A stretch of DNA of 16,844 nt from an uncultured Collinsella sp. Its GTDB lineage: Bacteria > Actinomycetota > Coriobacteriia > Coriobacteriales > Coriobacteriaceae. The position numbers and the translations under genes are program-made. The DNA lies in assembly GCA_902470915.1 (NCBI GenBank), contig CABRIB010000043.1:1-16844 (forward strand). Direction: 5' to 3'. The notes below the pieces were generated by a model. It was not told the origin of the DNA, did no database searches, and was given only the letters and a program-made list of their open reading frames with translations. Below, in pieces: positions 12,780 through 16,844 of this stretch. How positions within the stretch are numbered: the stretch's first letter is position 1; every line of letters begins with the position of its first letter.

Positions 12780-12815
12780 ACAACCCTCCCTACGTTCGGT
12801 CGCAGGGAGGGTTGT
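12780..12815. promoter_or_regulatory. 12-bp hairpin covering the comF ribosome binding site
   Basis: ACAACCCTCCCT (12780-12791) and AGGGAGGGTTGT (12804-12815) are perfect inverted repeats with a 12-base centre that can pair further. On the minus strand the 3' arm contains GGGAGGG, the likely ribosome binding site of comF, and ends 3 bases before its TTG start. A second small hairpin, CCCCGA/TCGGGG, lies at 12834-12850. It may be a terminator for ricT without a strong U-run, or may limit comF translation. Confidence 0.6.
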
Positions 12816-12878
12816 TGATTCGGCGCTATGATACCCCGATGCGCTCGGGGCAAGGCGGGCTAAATCCGCTCGCGGGCG

Positions 12879-14579
12879 TTATTCGCCGGCGGGCGGTTGT
12901 GGTGCGGACGAAGACGGGGTCGAGCCCTCGCCACCATCCTGGCGCGGCTTGCGGGAACGGCGACGACGACGGCGCTTTTGACCCTGGTCGGCCGAGCCCT
13001 CGCCACCGCGATCCTCGCGCGGCTCGCGCTCGTCGCGAGCGGCGCCACGCGAAGCCTTGGCAGCCGCTCCCCCGCCATCTCCGGGACGACGGCGCGTGAC
13101 CTTGACCTCGCCATCCGAGATCTGATCGGCCACGGAGGGCACTGAGGGCTTCTGTTGCGCGCCCGAGGAATGGCGACGGCGCGGACGCGGCGCGCGCTCC
13201 TCCTCGCCACGTGACTTGCCGCCCTTGTCGGCAGGCGCATCGGAGACCGAGGGGCCCTTGGAAGCGGCACCAGCCTCGCGAGCAGCTGCGGCGCGGAAGG
13301 CGTCCTCGCGCTCCTCGCTCGACAGATGACGGCGACGACGGCGTGTGGGGTTCATGCCACCGCCGCGATTCTGCTGCTGGGGCTGCTGAGCCTCGCGCTC
13401 GCGGGAAGCGTTCTTGCCTGCGGGAGCGACCTCGCCGGCATCGCCCGAACCCGAGCGTTTGCGACGACGACGGCCACCGGCGGCCTCCTCGGCCTCGGGT
13501 GCCTCAACCTTACCACGGCCCTTTCCGCGGCCACGGCCCTCGCCCTGCCCCTGACCGGCGCGAGCATCGGATTCGGCATCGCGACGACGGCGCTTGGGCA
13601 TCGACGTGCCGGCCAGACGGTCGGCACTCGACAGACCATCGCCCACGTCGACGCCGTTCTCGCAATCGAGCTCCATGAGCGCCAGGCGCATCTCGGGCGA
13701 CTCGATGCGCTCGAGCACGTCGCGCGTCACGCAGTCGGGGCGGCAGTTGCAGCCCTGCTCGGCAGCCTTCTTTTTGCAGCCCTCCGAGCACGTCATATCG
13801 GCCAGGTTGACCTTAAAGACTTTGCCGTTCTCCAGGCGCAGCACCAACTGCTCGCGCGGCGTGTCATATTCCTGGATACGCGCCTTGCCAAGCGGCGTAT
13901 CGATGAGCGTTTTCTTTTTGGGCGCACGGCTCTTAAAGTCCTTGTACGCCTCGAACTCATAGCGCAGACAGCACATCAGGCGGCCGCAAACGCCGCTGAT
14001 CTTGGACGAGTTGAGCGGCAGGTCCTGCTCTTTTGCCATGCGGATCGAGACGGGCTCAAACTGTCCGCCAAAGCGCGTACAGCAGAGTTCCTGTCCGCAC
14101 TGGGCATAGCCGCCCACCAGGCGGGTCTCGTCGCGCACGCCGATCTGGCGCATGTCGACGCGAATGTGCAGCGTCGAGGACAGATCCTTGACGAGCTGGC
14201 GAAAATCGACGCGCTCCTCTGCCGCAAAGTAGAACACGGCCTTTTCGCCGCCAAACAGGTACTCGACGCCCACCGGCTTCATCTCGAGGTCGAGCTCCTT
14301 GACCAGGCGGCGGAAGTCGACCATGGCCTCGTCGCCCTGAATGGCCAGGTCGTCGGCAAGCTGCAGGTCGATGTCGCTCGCCACGCGCAGCACGGGCTTG
14401 AGCGGCTGACCGATCTCGTCTTGCGGCACCTCAAAGGGATCGGCCGTGACCAGGCCGATCTCGGTTCCGCGCTCAGTGGAGCAAATGGCATAATCGGCCT
14501 CGAGGATATCCAGATCCTGCGGATCGAACCACAGGTCGCGCGAGGCGTAGGTAAACTTAACGGGTACGACTAACGGCAT
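12879..14579 (-). CDS. ricT: RicT/PSP1-domain protein with Arg-rich disordered tail
   Basis: 566 residues against about 275 in Bacillus RicT (YaaT). Residues 1-300 are the PSP1 core. Cys161, 166, 167 (QCGQELCC) and Cys198, 203, 204 (GVCGRLMCC) match the cluster-binding cysteines known from the B. subtilis RicA-RicF-RicT complex, which carries Fe-S clusters and aids RNase Y processing. After the core there is a second Cys group at 264, 268, 277, 279 and 283, then from about 328 a ~240-residue low-complexity tail with repeated Arg blocks (PKRRRRD, GRRRRKRS, PTRRRRRHL, QKRRRRRRSRKPRQ) between Gly, Glu and Ser-rich stretches. The ATG has GGAAGG 7 bases upstream and overlaps holB by 10 bases. tmk-holB-ricT is the order also found in Firmicutes, minus small genes. 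The tail probably binds RNA or is a localisation region; that is inference. Confidence 0.88.
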   Translation of the reverse strand: MPLVVPVKFTYASRDLWFDPQDLDILEADYAICSTERGTEIGLVTADPFEVPQDEIGQPLKPVLRVASDIDLQLADDLAIQGDEAMVDFRRLVKELDLEMKPVGVEYLFGGEKAVFYFAAEERVDFRQLVKDLSSTLHIRVDMRQIGVRDETRLVGGYAQCGQELCCTRFGGQFEPVSIRMAKEQDLPLNSSKISGVCGRLMCCLRYEFEAYKDFKSRAPKKKTLIDTPLGKARIQEYDTPREQLVLRLENGKVFKVNLADMTCSEGCKKKAAEQGCNCRPDCVTRDVLERIESPEMRLALMELDCENGVDVGDGLSSADRLAGTSMPKRRRRDAESDARAGQGQGEGRGRGKGRGKVEAPEAEEAAGGRRRRKRSGSGDAGEVAPAGKNASREREAQQPQQQNRGGGMNPTRRRRRHLSSEEREDAFRAAAAREAGAASKGPSVSDAPADKGGKSRGEEERAPRPRRRHSSGAQQKPSVPSVADQISDGEVKVTRRRPGDGGGAAAKASRGAARDEREPREDRGGEGSADQGQKRRRRRRSRKPRQDGGEGSTPSSSAPQPPAGE

Positions 14580-15697
14580 TTCAGTGCCTTCCTGATATCG
14601 AACAGCATGACCTCGATGGCCAGCTGGGGAGTAACGTTTCTGGCGATGTTGCGCTCGGCGGTCGCGACTGCCTCGAGCGCCCGGGTGGCACCCGCAACAT
14701 TCGTCGCAGCGGCAAGCCGACCGATCGTGTCGCGCACGTCTTCGTTCACCACGTCGGCTGCCTCGTCCTGAAGTGTCAGCAGCACATCGCGCATGAGCGT
14801 CCGCGCGCTCGCCAGCGCTTCCATGATACCCGAACGCTCGCGCGCGTTGAGTTCGCGCTTGTTGCGGTCCTCAAGCTGCTTCAATGCTCCACGCGACAGG
14901 TAGTCGGCGTTTTGCTCGAGCACCTTTTCCTGTGTGGACTTGACCTCGGCGAGCGGCGCCTTAACGGCGACGATGAGTGACTTGGCGCGGCTGAGCACGT
15001 CGGCCTCGTCGGCGGCGATGAGCGAATCGATGGCGCGAACCATCTGACGGCGGGCGTCCTGGCGCTCGGCGCTCTTGAGGAACTCGATGCCACGCGTGGG
15101 GCTTCCCGCTACGGCGACGGCCATGCGGCAACGCGCAGGGTCCTGACCGGTGGCGCGGCTCACGGCCTGCGCGGCGACGGCGGGCGATACCAGCCGAAAC
15201 GGCACGCACTGGCAGCGGCTCACGATGGTGGGCAACATCACGTCTGCCGAGGTGCCCAGCAGGATGAACATAACGCCCTCGGGCGGCTCCTCGAGCGTTT
15301 TGAGCAGTGCGTTGGCGGTGTTGGCGCGCAGTTGCTCGGCACGGTCGATGATGTAGACCTTGGCCTTGGCGCGGATGGGCGCCAGAGGCACGTCATCGAG
15401 CAGCTCGCGGGTCTGGGCGATGAGGTAGCCCGTGGCGCTCTCGGGCGTGTAATAGCGCACGTCGGGGTGCGTATGGCGGGCGACGCGCACGCAGCTATCG
15501 CATGAGCCGCAGCCGTCCTGCTCGCACAGGAAGGCTTGGGCGAGCGCCCACGCGGCGTCGAGCTTGCCCGCGCCGGGCGCGCCCAAGAACAGGTAGGCGT
15601 GCGATGCGCGGCCGCTTGCGATGGCGTTGGTCAAAAAGTCGCGCACGCGCTGTTGGGTGTCGAGCTTGGCCAGCAGGCTTGCCTGAGCGGGGGCCAT
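14570..15697 (-). CDS. holB: DNA polymerase III delta-prime subunit
   Basis: 375 residues. Delta-prime is the rigid stator of the clamp loader that places the sliding clamp on DNA. The AAA+ core shows RASHAYLFLGAPGAGKLDAA. The P-loop GAPGAGKL has Leu46 where active ATPases carry Thr or Ser, as expected for a subunit that does not hydrolyse ATP. Four zinc-binding cysteines are at 58, 63, 66 and 69 (CEQDGCGSCDSC). KVYIIDRAEQLRANTANALL, KTLEEPPEG and the SRC motif at 160-162 (IVSRCQ) follow. The ATG comes one base after the tmk stop, with GGAGG 9 bases upstream in the end of tmk, so expression is coupled. A gamma/tau subunit is less likely given the lost Walker Thr. Confidence 0.92.
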   Translation of the reverse strand: MAPAQASLLAKLDTQQRVRDFLTNAIASGRASHAYLFLGAPGAGKLDAAWALAQAFLCEQDGCGSCDSCVRVARHTHPDVRYYTPESATGYLIAQTRELLDDVPLAPIRAKAKVYIIDRAEQLRANTANALLKTLEEPPEGVMFILLGTSADVMLPTIVSRCQCVPFRLVSPAVAAQAVSRATGQDPARCRMAVAVAGSPTRGIEFLKSAERQDARRQMVRAIDSLIAADEADVLSRAKSLIVAVKAPLAEVKSTQEKVLEQNADYLSRGALKQLEDRNKRELNARERSGIMEALASARTLMRDVLLTLQDEAADVVNEDVRDTIGRLAAATNVAGATRALEAVATAERNIARNVTPQLAIEVMLFDIRKALKCR

Positions 15698-15698
15698 A

Positions 15699-16382
15699 TT
15701 ACTCGGCCTCCTGGGCTAGCGCGGCAGCGACGGCATCCTGGGAAATGTGGAGGCCGTAGGCGCAAACCTGCTCAACCGTCTGCGCGAAGACGTCCTCGAT
15801 GGACGCGGTCGCGTCGATGAGCTTTACGCGGTTTGGTTCCTCAGCGGCAATGGCGCAAAATCCCTGGTAAACACGCTCTTGGAAGGCCATACCCTTGGCC
15901 TCCATGCGGTCTGCCGCACCACGGGCGGCCATGCGCAGCGCCGCCTGCTCGGGCGTGATGTGATAGACGAGCGTGAGCGCCGGGTGCGTTCCCGCGACGG
16001 CCAGGTTGTTGGCATCGCGCACCATCTGGCGATCGAGGCCGTCGGCAAACGCCTGGTAGCAGGTCGTGGAATCGTAGAAGCGATCGCACAGGACCACCTT
16101 GCCGGCTGCGAGCGCGGGGGCGATGACCTCGTGCACCAGCTGGGCACGCGCAGCCTCGTAGAGCAGCAGCTCGCAGGTGTCGCCCATCGCCGTATTGGCG
16201 GGGTCGAGCAGCAAGGCGCGGATCTTTTCGCTGATGGCGGTACCGCCCGGCTCGCGCAGGCTCACAACCTGGTAGCCAGCGAGTTCAAGAGCGCGGGCAA
16301 GCAGGCGCGCCTGCGTGGACTTGCCGGCGCCATCGACGCCCTCGAGCGTGATAAAGCTATGTTGAGCGGGCTCAAAAGCCAT
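15699..16382 (-). CDS. tmk: Thymidylate kinase
   Basis: 227 residues. It phosphorylates dTMP to dTDP with ATP, the committed step to dTTP. Motifs: P-loop LEGVDGAGKSTQARLLA (13-29), SLREPGGTAISEKIR (41-55) for the nucleotide substrate, VLCDRFYDSTTCYQ (98-110) with the DR pair Asp100-Arg101, and a LID region RGAADRMEAKG (154-164). The acidic residue in the P-loop (GVDGAGKS) is usual. AAGGGG lies 8 bases before the ATG. It is the first gene of the tmk-holB-ricT operon, and a TATAAT at 16424-16419 gives a leader of about 30 bases. Confidence 0.95.
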   Translation of the reverse strand: MAFEPAQHSFITLEGVDGAGKSTQARLLARALELAGYQVVSLREPGGTAISEKIRALLLDPANTAMGDTCELLLYEAARAQLVHEVIAPALAAGKVVLCDRFYDSTTCYQAFADGLDRQMVRDANNLAVAGTHPALTLVYHITPEQAALRMAARGAADRMEAKGMAFQERVYQGFCAIAAEEPNRVKLIDATASIEDVFAQTVEQVCAYGLHISQDAVAAALAQEAE

Positions 16383-16418
16383 GGGCGCAGCCCCTTCCTA
16401 CAAGGCGCGTAAATGCGA

Positions 16419-16424
16419 ATTATA
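16419..16424 (-). promoter_or_regulatory. -10 element of the tmk-holB-ricT operon
   Basis: Minus-strand TATAAT in the context GGTTGCTATAATTCGC, about 36 bases before the tmk start codon. No good -35 hexamer is found at 16-18 bases. Apart from this region, the sequence between tmk and the divergent zinc-ribbon gene holds only the inverted repeat and the other promoter. Confidence 0.55.
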
Positions 16425-16485
16425 GCAACCAAGCCATGATACCCCAGTGCTCGGTGCGTCCCCAATGGCTAAAGGTGCCTTTCCA

Positions 16486-16554
16486 AAGTTGCGGTGAAAT
16501 AGGGACTGATTGAAGCTCTGAGACCGCCAAACAGTTCCTATTTCACCGCAACTT
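16486..16554. repeat. 23-bp inverted repeat (hairpin/REP-like) in a divergent promoter region
   Basis: Arms at 16486-16508 (AAGTTGCGGTGAAATAGGGA then CTG) and 16532-16554 are reverse complements at 22 of 23 positions, around a 23-base spacer. The element sits between the diverging promoters of tmk and the zinc-ribbon gene, where a terminator is not expected. It fits a small dispersed REP- or MITE-type element or an operator for both promoters. No copy occurs elsewhere in this window. Confidence 0.75.
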
Positions 16555-16579
16555 ATGATGGGGAATTTTGGACGCTGGG

Positions 16580-16585
16580 TATAAT
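16580..16585 (+). promoter_or_regulatory. -10 element of the zinc-ribbon gene
   Basis: TATAAT at 16580-16585, 37 bases before the ATG at 16623. The hexamer at a 17-base spacing is poor, and TTGGAC at 16568 is too close to act as the -35. An expected transcript start is near 16592. Confidence 0.5.
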
Positions 16586-16622
16586 CGTCGTATTGCATTG
16601 AAATGTGGCGAAAGGAGTGGCA

Positions 16623-16797
16623 ATGTCTCGGTATTGCGCCTCGTGCGGCAAGCTTCTTGCAGATAATGCCAAGTTCTGCACCTCGTGCGGTGCACCCGTT
16701 GAGCAAACAACCGCGAGCGATAGCCAGCCCGCTTTTGAGCAGACCGGCTCCCTTGATACGCCGCAAGCCAAGGCGGACGACCCCCTCGCCTATCGCC
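16623..16797 (+). CDS. Zinc-ribbon protein, N-terminal part (cut by contig end)
   Basis: The only convincing plus-strand gene. ATG at 16623 with AAAGGAG 5 bases upstream. It begins MSRYCASCGKLLADNAKFC, a double CxxC zinc ribbon with Cys5, Cys8, Cys19 and Cys22 (CTSCGAPV), the small ribbon found at the N-terminus of many bacterial membrane or signalling proteins. A Gln/Ser/Thr/Asp-rich linker follows. Only 58 codons are genomic, and the frame then runs into adapter. In related proteins a transmembrane helix and a C-terminal domain usually follow, but nothing of that is seen here. It is transcribed divergently from tmk. Confidence 0.85.
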
Positions 16798-16844
16798 CTG
16801 TCTCTTATACACATCTCCGAGCCCACGAGACGGACTCCTATCTC
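16798..16844. other. Illumina Nextera adapter, reverse complement (sequencing artefact)
   Basis: Positions 16798-16816 are CTGTCTCTTATACACATCT, the reverse complement of the Tn5 mosaic end. CCGAGCCCACGAGAC, the index GGACTCCT and ATCTC follow. It mirrors the left end. Reading frames starting MGSEMCIRD or MYKRQ on the minus strand at this end arise from the adapter. Confidence 0.98.

Noticed and set aside
13326..14573. 415-codon plus-strand open frame
   Set aside because: Antisense shadow of ricT in GC-rich sequence; no ribosome binding site or family match.
16398..16826. Minus-strand frames starting MGSEMCIRD or MYKRQ at the right end
   Set aside because: They begin in the reverse-complemented adapter and run antisense to the zinc-ribbon gene.
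1..16844. Terminal inverted sequence as a sign of a linear plasmid or phage
   Set aside because: The matching ends are the synthetic sequencing adapter with its index.

Overview
The window is one whole assembled contig. Its ends are Illumina Nextera (Tn5) adapter sequence, including an i7 index, at 1-45 and 16798-16844, so only about 46-16797 is genomic. The genomic part is GC-rich. It encodes a Gram-positive actinobacterial gene set that I read as Coriobacteriia, most likely Collinsella or a close relative. That placement is inference from the proteins: a tmk-holB-ricT cluster, a long hibernation factor, a lipobox lipoprotein and several families I associate with coriobacteria. No rRNA or other marker gene is present to confirm it.

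Left end (46-2445): the remains of an amino-sugar locus, all on the minus strand. A GntR/UTRA regulator is intact, but every metabolic gene around it is broken. The 5' third of nagA is joined directly to the 3' half of a mannose/GalNAc-type PTS IIB gene that carries a frameshift. A glucose/GlcNAc-type PTS EIIB domain has lost its EIIC part and has a frameshift near its end. This is either a decaying locus or an assembly/amplification chimera. The first ~185 genomic bases are AT-rich and unlike the rest.

Middle (2446-9090): minus-strand genes with clear ribosome binding sites. They are a membrane-anchored SurA-N-like protein; a tight operon of 3-hydroxyisobutyrate-dehydrogenase-family protein, small membrane protein, HEAT-like protein and NAD-type isocitrate dehydrogenase; a DegV protein; and a long ribosome-hibernation factor. 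The dehydrogenase ends in a 51-residue His/Cys-rich tail made of about four copies of a 12-residue repeat, the most unusual coding feature here. Palindromes and terminator hairpins separate hpf from degV and hpf from the gene before it.

Right half (9091-16382): an orphan solute-binding lipoprotein with a long leader and a Ser/Glu-rich tail; an intergenic region with two perfect hairpins and a 217-bp element bounded by 47-bp inverted repeats (MITE-like); then, in transcription order, tmk, holB, ricT, comF and a DUF559-like putative nuclease gene. RicT keeps the Fe-S cysteines of its family but adds a second Cys cluster and a ~240-residue Arg-rich tail.

Far right (16383-16797): a divergent promoter region with a 23-bp inverted repeat and, on the plus strand, the first 58 codons of a zinc-ribbon protein cut off by the adapter.

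No complete new defence or mobile system is evident. The best leads are the metal-binding tail, the two intergenic inverted-repeat elements, the RicT extensions and the broken amino-sugar locus.
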